A stretch of DNA of 31,356 nt from contig JAYMTF010000705.1 in assembly GCA_036897485.1 (NCBI GenBank), positions 1 to 31,356 of the forward strand. Reading direction: 5' to 3'. This DNA is from Pelargonium nanum (taxonomy: Eukaryota; Streptophyta; Magnoliopsida; Geraniales; Geraniaceae). The notes below the pieces were generated by a model. That model saw only the letters and a program-made list of their open reading frames with translations. It made no database searches and had not been told where the DNA came from. The first letter of the stretch is position 1. Each line of letters begins with the position of its first letter. Shown here in pieces: positions 22,255 to 31,356 of the stretch. The position numbers and the translations under genes were made by a program.

Positions 22255-22406
22255 AGCAAAACCCTAACCCTAGAGACGAAGACGTTAGGGGTTTTTATAT
22301 ATAGTGAGAGAAATTGGGCTTCTCTTGAGCCCATTGACGGTTTGGATTATGTTATTGGGCTTATAGCTAAAGCCCAATCTCATTAACTCATTGATTGTGG
22401 AGCCCA
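22255..22406 (-). promoter_or_regulatory. RPS23 promoter: telo box, TATA element and five site II motifs
   Basis: Read on the minus strand, upstream to downstream: site II elements (TGGGCY or its complement) at 22401-22406, 22371-22376, 22356-22361, 22328-22333 and 22315-22320, then a TATA element TATATATAAAAA near 22292-22304, then a telo box CTAGGGTTAGGGTTT at 22258-22272 in the leader. Site II plus telo box is the known architecture of plant ribosomal-protein promoters, where TCP factors and telobox-binding proteins coordinate expression with cell proliferation. Confidence 0.85.
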
Positions 22407-22983
22407 TTTATTGGGTCGGGTTCGAATTGAATATCTCAACTCGTTTAATATTTGAGTCGTGTCTACGTTGAACCCGTGGTACCCACCTAAACAACTTATT
22501 GATCCGTCTATTTAAGAGTGAATGTAAATTTAAACGTACCGAGTACAAAAATGACTCATTTAAATGAAACGAGTCAAATATATTAGATGGGGTCAATACA
22601 TGAATGAACTGAACCCTTCGGGAACCCAAACGAAACATTATGAAATTCGTCAACAATGCATATATCTTAATTTCTTTTCAATAATGTCTTCGGAATGCGG
22701 ATATCTCATGTACAAAAAATCAAGAAAGAGGAAGATCAATTATGTTTGCAACTCTAGTTTCATACTTTTATACAAAATACACGCATTCTCGACTTGAACA
22801 CGGGACTTCAGAGTCACAAATTAAGAACCTTAAAACAAGAAATATGCAAATGGAAAATATGAAAATGGTTCGCAATGTTAACTTGTAACTGAAGTTAACG
22901 TCGTGAACCATTTTGACCAGATTGGTCAGTTCTTGATAGTTCAAAGACTATTTGAATAGGTTTTACCATGATAGAACTAGTTT
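22407..22983. other. Spacer between RPS23 promoter and ICR 3' end
   Basis: Both neighbours are on the minus strand, so this holds the ICR 3'UTR (right side) and distal RPS23 promoter (left side). Stretches such as GGGTCGGGTTCGAATTG and GAACCCTTCGGGAACCC near 22415-22630 resemble the GGGTC/ACCCG composition of the hAT-like MITEs, but no terminal repeats could be placed. No gene seen. Confidence 0.4.
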
Positions 22984-25187
22984 TCAAGAATGTCCCTTCT
23001 TCCACAGTCCCCCAATTTTCTTCAACATGTACCCATTCCTCTTCCTCGGCGAATCGCCATCCACGGATTCTTCAGAAAAAGGCGATCCCATCCTCGCACT
23101 CATCGCAATGTACCTACCGTCAAGAGAACCCGTCCTCTCCACAATCTTCCCATTGTTCCCGGAAGAAAGCATCGCTGCCGCGGCCTCAGCCGCTTTTCTC
23201 CACTGATCGGATTGCACTTTCAACCTCCTCATCTCCGCCTCCAGCTCAGCATTCGTTGCTTGCGCTAAGTCCAGCTCTTCGCTCAATCTACAACTTCTCT
23301 CCGCTTCCCGCTCAGCTTCCTCGTTGACTTTGTTACTTTCCCTGTCTCGTTTCGCAATTTCCATCTTCAGCATTTCATTTTCCTTCACAATTCCCTCGAG
23401 CTCCGTCTCTTTATCCGCCAAATCCGACTCTAAATTCTTCAGCATCGTTGCTAGATTTGTTTCGGTTTGACGCGAGACCTCGTTACTTTCCATCAAATTT
23501 GTCCTCAACGTTTCGAGTTCCGCTTCCAATTGAGCCTCCCTCCGGCTCCATTCGGATTTTGCCTGCTCGATTTGCTCGAAACCGTTTCTTATCTGCAACG
23601 TGCTCTTGATATACTCTTCTTGATATCTAATCTCCCCCGCCTCTAAGGCGGATCTCAACTCACTTCCTTCAAGTTTCGCACATTCGAGCTCTTTCCCGAG
23701 CTCGATCACGAGTCCCTCCAACGACAAAACCCGAGCCCTCGACTCCTCCAACTCCAACTCCACACATTTTCGAGCCTCCTTCGCTTTGATACAATCCGAT
23801 CTCAATAACTCCGCGGTTGTACTCACTATATCCATCTGCATTTCCGTTTTTCGGACAATCTCTCGCGCCCGAGCTTCGGATTCGTTACAATCAAAGAGCT
23901 CGCACTTCAATTTCTCCACATTTTCAAGAGCTTCTTCGAGTTCTTCGTGTTTAGCTTCCATTTTCAATTGAGCTTTTAGCTTCTGAATCTCGTTTATCGC
24001 CATTGAATGTTGCTTGTGCACGGCCTCTAGCTCGGATTGCCAAGCCCGATCGCGTTCTTGGGAGAGTTCTCGGAGTTCTTGGATTCGAGCATCATCCGAA
24101 GAAGAGAGCTCGCGGAGCTGAGCTTGCGAGTCCTCGAGCTTCGCGGACATTGCAAGAGCTTCTCTTTTGGCCTCCTCGGTTTCTTCCCGGGCTTTCCTCT
24201 TCCATGATTCGGATTGTTTCTTCGCTTTCTTGAGATCTTCTTGGAGCTGAGCGAGCTGAGCTTCGAGTTCGGGGACTCTGCCCGGGCGTTTCTTCTGGGG
24301 CACGCAAGAACAAAAGAAACTTATTAGGGAAGTAAGAGCAACTTTTGTACAAAATTTGAAATATTCGAGAAAATGTGTTGGTTGAAATGATCGAGTTCTC
24401 GTATGGAATAAACTCGCATTTTAGAAAGTACCTCGGGTTGTGGACTTTGAGGTGGTTTGTTTAGCTGCCGAGCGACTTTGGGCGTCGTTGCAGGAGATTT
24501 CCTTTTAGGTGCTTCTAATTTCTCGTCTCTGTTTCGACAATTAGTACTATAAACATCAGCATAAGCATGGAATTTGAACTCGAACCCACAGCACTCGAAA
24601 CACAATTCATGTTTTAAACAACAAATTTGACCCGATCCACAACAACTTGTAGATTGGGCTTTCTAACTCGAACCCGAGAAAACCTCAAAATTTAGCATCA
24701 CCATCCAAATCACAAATCAACATATACCAAACAATGCACGGAAACACTTAAATTGCGACGACATACTTTTCCGTTACAATATTGCGACCTAATGGTTGTC
24801 GCAATAGATTCCCTCGCAATTTTAGTTGTATTTCAAATTCCTCGGGATGTGAGCACCAATTTTTTTAAGAGCCCAATGAAATTGTCGAGGTCGGAAAATT
24901 GCGAGGAGATCTTTTAGTTGAGTTTTGCGACGGAATATTCCGATGCAAAACCCTAAAAAACGATGGATATTCCTATGCAAATTCCTCAAGTTCTCGTAGC
25001 ATAACGATAAAAAAAACTAAAGTATCCACTATCAATAAGTTGCTTGGTACTCAATATATTCAACTAATAATTGTTCTCAAAACGCCATAAAACGAACAAA
25101 AAACTCAAAACCATCGGTCATAAATGAAGCAAACATCGTATCACTATCAAATAAACAACAAACTTACTTTGATTTCGGTGTCTGCAT
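22984..25187 (-). CDS. ICR/RIP-family ROP-GTPase interactor (coiled coil)
   Basis: Scaffold that binds activated ROP GTPases and links them to the exocyst, cortical microtubules and polarity. Minus-strand exons 25168-25187, 24432-24528 and 22984-24294 join to 475 residues. The family signature is in order: MQTPKSKDEKLEAP start, [32 protein letters not shown] created across the exon 2/3 junction, then continuous heptad-rich coiled coil (about residues 60-420), the [13 protein letters not shown] motif known in ICR1 to contact ROP, and a short basic tail with [12 protein letters not shown]-terminal MQTPK and length place it with the ICR2/ICR3-type members rather than the shorter ICR1/ICR4. Splice sites are GT-AG, and the first coding exon of 20 bases is supported by phase. 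No lesion seen. Confidence 0.9.
24745..24945. mobile_element. Transposon-like fragment with TTGCGAC subterminal repeats
   Basis: In ICR intron 1. CACTTAAATTGCGACG is followed within 200 bp by several direct and inverted variants of TTGCGAC (near 24753, 24783, 24799, 24898 and 24916). CACTA-type elements start CACTA and carry such clustered subterminal repeats, but only one possible terminus is visible and it deviates from CACTA. Class uncertain. Confidence 0.3.
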
Positions 25188-25727
25188 GTTCGCAAAACCT
25201 CGTAAACACCCGAACTAAGAGTTCTGCAACAATTCAGAGAAACCGATCGAAGACCTCGAAATCGTTAGCTTGCAAAGTAAAAGTAAGAAGGAACTTGAAA
25301 TATATATGTGCATGAACAATACATAAACATCAGCTACATTGTAATCAAGATTCAATATAAAATGTAACAAACAAACAACTCACAATTGCTTCAAAGAAAC
25401 TCTAACATAAAATAAACTACCTCCACCATACCAACTAACTAATATTGAGACTTCAAAAAATAATACAACAAAAGATTCAAACTTTAGCTTAGAAAGTTGC
25501 AATCAAATAACCCATTCAATATCATTAAGCAAACTATCCATCCACCTGCTTTTCCTTCCTTTTACTCCAATATTTGCACTAGGCTCCAAACTATCTGGGT
25601 TTCGGGTTGGAAAGACTTAATTTGACCCGAGTTTTGAGGTTTACTAGTAAAAATGATCGGGTCTATTTTATGCCTTCCAAATCCAAAAATACGGATTCGG
25701 GTTCAAATTAGAAGCTCAACTCTAAAT

Positions 25728-25923
25728 TAGATATGACAATTTAGACCCGAACACGTGAGTACCTGAAACTTAATATGCATTTTTTGGATTCGGGTTGCTT
25801 AAAATAGACCCGCTGACTTTTTGGGTCAGGCGAACACATATTTTACATGTAAAATTCAGAAACGCACCCATTTGGATCAGGCCGAATTAGGCCTTTTTAG
25901 CGCTTTGAATTGTCATAGCTCTA
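25728..25923. mobile_element. hAT-like MITE remnant
   Basis: Left TAGATATGACAATTTAGACC and the reverse complement of right TAGAGCTATGACAATTCAAA are inverse-like ends in the style of the other hAT-like copies, with internal ACCCG/GGGTC runs. Flanks CTCTAAAT and CTCTAGAAAT are similar but not a clean 8-bp duplication. Confidence 0.45.
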
Positions 25924-26547
25924 GAAATAAACTGATATACAAATACTTTGTTTCAAATCAACAGCCCAAATCAAAACAAGTACATAAACAGCAACAAAAA
26001 AGCTACAAAATCAGTGTTTCAAAAATACCAAAGTGCTTTGAGACCAAAAAGAATCAAACTTTAATTGTTCTTCTACACAAAACCTCCAAACAATCAACAT
26101 TTAAGCTAAAAACAGAGCTCCAAATCATAGTTTCAGAAAATACCCAATTACTTTCAGATAAAAAAGAATCAAACTTTGCTTGTTTTACTCCACCAAACCT
26201 CCAAAAACAGTCAACTTTGAAGCTCTCAACCACAACCCACATTTTTATCCCAATTATTTAAATAATAATAAATAAATAAAACATCATTTGAAACACATGA
26301 ACCAAACCAACCCATCAAACCTCATGGACTCAGGGTTTTTTAGTACTAAAAATATTACATTTTTTTGTCTTACCAACCAAAATGACACTGTGAAACACAA
26401 GAACCAAACTAACCCATAAGCTACTTGAGAACCCATCAAAATCAGTACTAAAACAAGACAAAAAATGAAGAAAAAAAATTGTTTATTGCCAGCTAAGGTG
26501 CTAATCAAGTCCTGGTTTTGATTTTTGAAAGCTCAAAAGATTAAGTG

Positions 26548-26549
26548 AA

Positions 26550-26591
<42 letters not shown>
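26548..26591. repeat. (AAT)n microsatellite
   Basis: About 14 uninterrupted AAT units within the predicted ICR leader intron. On the transcribed minus strand it reads ATT repeats a few dozen bases after the predicted donor. Likely length-polymorphic. Confidence 0.95.
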
Positions 26592-26820
26592 CAAAACCCA
26601 GTTGATGAAGGTCAATACCAGTTTCTTGAGCTGCTTCTGTTCTGTTTTCAGTTCCAATGTCTCTGTTTCTCTTTTTTTTAGTTTTTATCTGTTTCATAGC
26701 TTGATTATGTCAGTGAGTGAGTGTGAGAGAGATAGTTTAGATTATCTGCTTCACGCGCCATCTGTTTCACGCTCAGTGACGCGCTTTTTCTGTCAGTGAG
26801 AGTGCTGCAAAATTCTTGCT

Positions 26821-27400
26821 GTACCGCCTCCTAATGTTGAGTAGACACAAATACAAAATACGGGACACGATACGACACAATAATGTAAATTTTATAACAA
26901 TTATTTGCTCGATCTATGAAGAAGATACATGCTCATCTCTAAATCGAGCTTTTCGGTGACGATTTTTGCTACCTCAGATTTGCAAAGACATCATGTTTTT
27001 CGACATCTTCATTCATTTGTTATAATTTCGATTCTTCTTATGGTTCTCCCACTTTTTTGCTTCTCAAAGATAACTCCAAAAGTCACAATTCAATACTTGG
27101 TCTTTTTTTAGAACTAATTTGACATTACAAAAAACGTGTATGGTACGTGTTGTAAAGTTTAAAAACAATCCAAAACAAAAATCTTCGTATTTTTAATATT
27201 ATTACACTTTACTAGAAAATTGTGTCTTTTAAAATTAAGGGTCTTGTGGTCGCATATTTTGCACATTCTAATCTACAGCTCTATTGCTCGTTAATGTATT
27301 TTATAATTTCAAATTCGTTCTATCTATACATTTAAAAATAATAAGTAAAAGTATTATGCAAATATTTATAAGTCAAAACAAGTATTATGTAAACTCAGTG
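26821..27400. other. AT-rich spacer
   Basis: No gene recognised. A stretch near 26838-26880 with GGGACACGATACGACACAA resembles repeats near 7100 and 18690. The remainder is AT-rich unique-looking sequence. Confidence 0.35.
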
Positions 27401-27585
27401 GGTTGGCATAGTTGGTTCAGCACTACGTCCCTTAAGCAAGTGGTCGGGAGTTCGAATCTCAGCTCTTGTGAATAGATAAAACTGACCATTGTGAATGGAG
27501 AAAACTCTTGGGCCAGTTCCATACCGCTAAGTGCGCTGACAGTGGGACGAGTGGAAATTAGTCTGGTATATTATAAGAAAATAAA
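27401..27585 (+). mobile_element. tRNA-derived SINE
   Basis: A tRNA-like head carries a Pol III A box TGGCATAGTTGG (27404-27415) and B box GTTCGAATC (27450-27458) at normal spacing. It is followed by a tRNA-unrelated body (AAAACTCTTGGGCCAGTTCC, GACAGTGGGACGAGTGG, TTAGTCTGG) and an A-rich tail (AAGAAAATAAA). It does not fold as a complete tRNA: no matching acceptor stem or CCA-side partner follows the B box at tRNA length. No target-site duplication was found, so ends are approximate. Confidence 0.65.
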
Positions 27586-28316
27586 TTGTGCACCAAACTA
27601 ATAAATTTTCCATATGCAACTTATGTTATTGCACCATTAACTAATTCTATTAATTTCAATAATTCATGATTAAAAATCATAACAATATTGACATACATGA
27701 ATTGGTTACAAATGATTATGATACTTTTCAATTATAATTAAACATATCTATATAAGTATCATAATAAAATACTGGTGTGGTTTCATTGTCACCAAAATCA
27801 ACTACTTCTTGGCTTGAAATAACATATACTTATAGACATTGTATGTAGCATTTAAATACTAATAAAACTGCCAAGACATGTTAACAACTTTAGTTAGTAC
27901 TAATAAATAAATGAGCAAAATGGAAGCTAATCGGTTTGCTTAAAATGACGTAAATCAGATACTCAAAACGATGTAGTTTTGAATAATTGACTAACAAGAA
28001 TACCGTAAATATGTAGTTTTGTTTTATTTTTTATGTACGATAGACGGTAGTTTTTTTTTATTATTTATCTTTTTTCCATCAAGACGACATAGTTTTGATT
28101 TCTTGCCAACAACTTGTCCAAAATTACGTCTTTTGGGGTGTCATATATGTCTAGCTTAATTATGTAAGTCGACTTACTTATGTTATACCTTAAGTAAATC
28201 ATATATTCTTATAATGTATCATTTGTGTGTGTGTGAATGCACTCATCTGTAGGTTGTCTGATATGTTAGCGGGTGATGTCATTGGACGTGTAGTTTATAG
28301 CCTTGTCCCTCAATCA
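27586..28316. other. AT-rich spacer with CAAAAC/GTTTTG motifs
   Basis: No gene seen. Variants of CAAAACGATGTAGTTTTG (partly palindromic) recur near 27963, 28010 and 28085. A TGTGTGTGTG run lies near 28224. These are probably dispersed repeat fragments. Confidence 0.35.
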
Positions 28317-28616
28317 ATCGAGTTGATAAACTCGTCAGCATAAAACAAATATATTATTATTTTAAAACATTCTTCAATTTAAACATCAACAAGTAACTTA
28401 CTGAGTATAAGTGATAAAAATTTAACAAAATTATATTTCTTTGAAGGTAAAACAACCTCCAAATTGTAGTTCACATCAACCATAGATAAAAAAGAATAAT
28501 GTTATAAAAAAAAATTATGAACATCCGAAAATAAACATTACAAAACTTTAAATCCTTAGAATCAAAGTTCTAAACTTAATTAATTCCAATTCAACAAAAA
28601 AAAAATCAAATATCAT

Positions 28617-28857
28617 TTAATAAATAATTACATATATAACTCCCAAAAGATAATCTAGCAATGTCAGAATTACAAAGATCCAGAAATTGACTTGTAGTTT
28701 CAACAAATATCAAGAAGAAAAATACACACATTGATTCCAAGAAGTCTAATACGAAAAACAAATAATTTTATGCGTACCCCAAAACCGCGTCGAAGGAAGA
28801 CATCACTGGACGGATGAAAATGGCCAACAACACTTCAAGGAATGTCATCACACCCAT
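28617..28857 (-). pseudogene. RCI2/PMP3-type proteolipid pseudogene (frameshift, lost acceptor)
   Basis: Diverged tandem copy of the gene at 29377-29651. The exon-1 homologue (28778-28857) starts MGVMTFLEVLLAIF but is 80 bases instead of 81. One base is missing at the conserved IPPVGVF block, which shifts frame. The acceptor AG of exon 2 has become AA, at the position before 28691 (CTACAA/GTC versus ATGCAG/GTC). A shifted AG one base later would lose another base, so it does not repair the frame. The exon-2 homologue (28617-28691) reads VNFWIFVILTLL then diverges and ends three codons short. The TATA-like element of the sister copy is also lost. Confidence 0.9.
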
Positions 28858-29376
28858 GATTGCTAGCTTTTAATTCTACCGGAGAAGAATAATTCGAGAT
28901 TTTGTAAAACGAATGGTTAATTTCGAACATATTGATGAAAGAGGTGGGAATTCTTCAGAAATGGTAACTAAATATGTATGTTTGATCAATTTGATTATAG
29001 CTCAATTCATAAACTTTAGATATTCAAATTCTAGAACTTTGAGTAGCATATCAAATAATTGTTATCAATATTAATAATCGTTAAGTTGCAACTATATCGA
29101 ATACCCAATTGATGAAGTCAACATACAAATCCGATTTTAACACATTTTTCAATTCAAACTTTGGCAGAAAACTTACCAACATATACTAAACATGTCGGAT
29201 TTGTATTGAATCTCCATTATATTTCTTTGGAGGTAAAACCAACCTCCAAATTGTCGTTCACGTCGAACATAGATAATAAAAATAATGAACATCCAAAAAA
29301 AACATAACAAGACTTTAAAAGCCTTGGAATTAAATAAAAAATCTAAACCTACTTAACTCCAATTCAAAATAAACTA

Positions 29377-29651
29377 TCATGCAACAAGTACATATATTGC
29401 ATATATAACTCCCGGAAGATAAGCTAGCAGTGTAAGAATTAAACAAATCCAGAACTCGACCTGCATTTTCAACAAACACCCCAAAAATCACATCAATTCT
29501 AAAATATAGAAATCACATTGATTCCAAGAAATCTAAAATACGAAATACAAATAATTTTACACGTACGTACCCCAAGGCCATATCGAAGGAAGACACCGAC
29601 GGGAGGTATGAAAATGGCCAACAACACTTCGAGGAATGTCATCGACCCCAT
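29377..29651 (-). CDS. RCI2/PMP3 low-temperature- and salt-responsive proteolipid
   Basis: Small plasma-membrane protein of the Pmp3/UPF0057 family. Family members respond to cold, salt and dehydration and affect membrane potential and cation uptake. Minus-strand exon 1 (29571-29651) and exon 2 (29377-29460) join in frame across a GT-AG intron of 110 bases to 54 residues, the normal size. Helix 1 is FLEVLLAIFIPPVGVFL with the hallmark PPVGVF, followed by RYGLG; the exon junction adds VEFWICLILTLLAYLPGVIY with the conserved LPG and Y, and a second helix ending YVLVA. All family landmarks are intact. The gene lies upstream of its decayed tandem copy and directly downstream of a possible Helitron end. 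Confidence 0.93.
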
Positions 29652-29723
29652 GATTGCTAGCTTTGTATTCTGCCGGAGAAGAATAATGCAAGATTTTGTA
29701 AAATGATCGGTTAATTTCGAATG

Positions 29724-29731
29724 TATAAATA
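29724..29731 (-). promoter_or_regulatory. TATA-like element of the intact RCI2 gene
   Basis: TATTTATA on the minus strand, about 75 bases upstream of the ATG at 29651. The homologous site in the tandem pseudogene (near 28927-28935) no longer contains a TATA-like string. Use as a promoter is inferred from position. Confidence 0.5.
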
Positions 29732-29824
29732 GAGGAAAAAAAGATGAGAATTCTTCGGAAATGGTAACTAAATATGTTGTATGGTCAATACACAATCATT
29801 TATAGTCAAATACTAAATTAATAA

Positions 29825-29851
29825 CTAGGTAGGGTCCCGTGCGATGCACGG
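29825..29851 (-). mobile_element. Candidate Helitron 3' terminus
   Basis: On the minus strand a perfect 6-bp stem with a 3-base loop (CCGTGC/ATC/GCACGG, 29837-29851) is followed after eight bases by CTAG (29825-29828) and then T. Plant Helitrons end in a short GC-rich hairpin about 10 bases before CTRR and insert between A and T. The body would extend to the right into the AT-rich sequence; no 5' TC end or Rep/helicase coding was found. Confidence 0.45.
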
Positions 29852-31356
29852 TTAAATATTTAAATAATTATATTAAACAATTATATTGATAAAAATAAAA
29901 ACTTAATTTATAATAATAATATAGTTTATGTTCTAATAAAGTAAAATAAAAAAAACAAATAAATTATCATACAATAAAATTAATTGGTAAAATTATTATA
30001 AAAAAAATAGTTGGTACAATAATATTAATAATTGAATTAAGAACTCTTAAAGTGAGGGTACTTTTTTTCTCTTCCCTTGTTAGAAATTTTTGTCCGTTAT
30101 GAGTCGATGAGTATTGTTTTTTGGAACTGCTATAAGAGATTTTTATCGGCAAGAACTCAAAGACGGCGATCGGTCATCGTTGAAATTGATATTGTGCATG
30201 TCATTACTGAAGTTAGAGCCTAAAAAAGGAAACCAAGATTATCAGATTGATATTTGGTATTAGTTTCAATTCAACTCAATTATTCGATAAAATAGAATTT
30301 GTGTTTCTGAAAACGATTTGCGAACGGAGTGACCAATGCGATTGCTAGGTTCGTCATTACAATGGCATGACGCGGGAGTATTGAATCTCGAGTTATTACC
30401 AAATAATATTTATTAAATAAAATATAGTAGCTTCTATAAATTAGAAAAATATAAATCATGATTAAGATTTTATAAAATATATTTTTAATTGATATATAGA
30501 TAAAAGAATCTAAATCATTATTTTTTTTAAGCTTAGTTTAACCATAATCAAAACCTATTGATTTGATAAAGTCTATAAAATTGTGAGTTTCATCTAAAAA
30601 AACTTGGAGCGCCAACATCATCGGAGAATACATTGTAGCTATAATAAATAATAGTAAACCGATGATTATTTTATGATTTTGAGTTGTAAATGATAAATAC
30701 ATGGGATGTGGTTAGAGGTGGATCCAAGAAAATAAATTTTTGTAGTGACACACTATAATTGTTATAAAAAAATCGTGTTTAATACATTTAGCTGTTGATT
30801 TTGAATATAAAAAGCAGATCCGATATAATAAAACATTATATTTACATGATTTTTTACTAACCTGATTTATTTTGTGCAATATGTATCTGTAAAAAGTAAT
30901 ATATTATAAGCCTTAGGTAATGATTATATATCAAAAAATTCTTATAAATTATAATTACGAAACGTCCAAAAGTAGTTACATTTTTTTTTTGACGGGAGTT
31001 ACATTTTTTTTTTAATTATAGTATGGAAATAAATAAAAAAGCTATAATATAATTTATAACATCATTATTTAGTTACCAAACAAAACTCCTCAAAATGGAA
31101 AAACTGCAATTGTGTTTATTAGAAAAATGGAAATTCAAGAAAACTATAGTTTTTTTATGAAAAAAAAACTGTAATTTGTGTGGGAAGAGAAAACCAAACC
31201 TGAAATAATAATAAAAATTATTTAAATTAAGTGAAGAATTATGTTTAAAAATATATATTTTCCTAACACATAAGAAAGAGACACATTTACAGATATAGAT
31301 ATGTATGTATAAAATTTTCAAATAAAGAATCGTAGCAAATGAAAAAAAAAAAAGAT
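29852..31356. other. AT-rich gene-poor end of the window
   Basis: Very AT-rich with many homopolymer A/T runs and no ORF resembling a known protein. A GAGGTGGATCC-containing stretch near 30715-30770 followed by GTAGTGACACACTAT resembles dispersed plant repeat sequence. If the Helitron end at 29825 is real, part of this region is its body. Confidence 0.4.

Larger units (their letters stand above)
25188..26820 (-). other. Probable 5'UTR exons and 1.4-kb leader intron of the ICR gene
   Basis: Minus strand. A leader segment 25188-25223 is preceded by a strong acceptor (TTGTTGCAG, AG at 25225-25224). A donor CTG/GTATTG after 26619 ends a purine-rich, ATG-poor candidate leader exon (26620 to about 26790, with CTCTCTCACACTCACTCACTG). 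Intron 25224-26618 would hold the hAT-like fragment and the AAT microsatellite. ICR relatives often have leader introns; this model rests on splice consensus alone. The sequence between is AT-rich and non-coding. Confidence 0.4.
28318..29805. repeat. Tandem segmental duplication carrying an RCI2 gene
   Basis: Two direct copies, about 28318-29005 and 29103-29805, with homologous points 770-795 bases apart. Shared landmarks include ACCTCCAAATTGT, CACATTGATTCCAAGAA, AAATGGCCAACAACACTTC, CATGATTGCTAGCTTT, TTCTNCCGGAGAAGAATAA, GATTTTGTAAAA and AAATGGTAACTAAATATGT. Similarity covers exons, the intron, the 3' flank and the promoter, so the whole gene was copied as a unit. Confidence 0.92.

Noticed and set aside
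23003..24352. Plus-strand ORFs and a minus-strand alternative frame within the ICR coiled-coil exon
   Set aside because: Shadows of the ICR exon; Ser/Pro/Arg-rich composition follows from reading a Glu/Lys/Leu coiled coil in other frames.
26545..26799. 84-codon plus-strand ORF starting in the AAT repeat
   Set aside because: Poly-isoleucine from the microsatellite followed by low-complexity sequence; better explained as the antisense of the ICR leader.
27395..27480. Possible functional tRNA gene
   Set aside because: A and B boxes are present, but there is no acceptor-stem pairing at tRNA length and the sequence continues into a SINE-like body.

Overview
The window is nuclear DNA of a flowering plant, most likely a eudicot. 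Genes have GT-AG introns, the spacers are AT-rich, and the genes belong to plant families: a malectin-like/LRR receptor kinase, a PWWP protein of the plant PEAT-complex type, an ICR-type ROP effector and RCI2/PMP3 proteolipids. I cannot name the species. I see no operons, CRISPR arrays or bacterial features.

Layout on the plus strand: (1) 1-6657, a malectin-like LRR receptor kinase lacking only its N-terminus, 14 visible coding exons. (2) 7895-10990, a 1031-residue PWWP-domain protein with an intronless CDS and a 5'UTR intron. (3) 13191-18157, an 8-exon, 763-residue serine-rich protein of a plant-conserved family whose function I do not recognise. Layout on the minus strand: (4) 20058-22172, ribosomal protein uS12/RPS23, 142 residues in 4 exons, the first holding only five coding bases. 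(5) 22984-25187, an ICR (interactor of constitutively active ROP) coiled-coil protein of 475 residues, with a probable 1.4 kb 5'UTR intron. (6) 28617-29651, a tandem pair of RCI2/PMP3 genes: the upstream copy is intact and the downstream copy is a pseudogene.

Introns and spacers carry many small transposon remnants: Stowaway-like and Tourist-like MITEs, hAT-like MITEs (one with an almost perfect 8-bp target duplication), a tRNA-derived SINE, a LINE relic and a candidate Helitron 3' end just upstream of the intact RCI2 gene. There are also local tandem duplications: an exact 300-bp period in intron 1 of gene 3, a 93-bp in-frame repeat in the PWWP gene, and a 33-bp-offset repeat of a splice donor in the receptor kinase.

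The genes form no obvious pathway; this looks like an ordinary gene-rich plant segment. The most informative local biology is the decay of the second RCI2 copy, the uncharacterised serine-rich family and the textbook ribosomal-protein promoter. I found no convincing new system.
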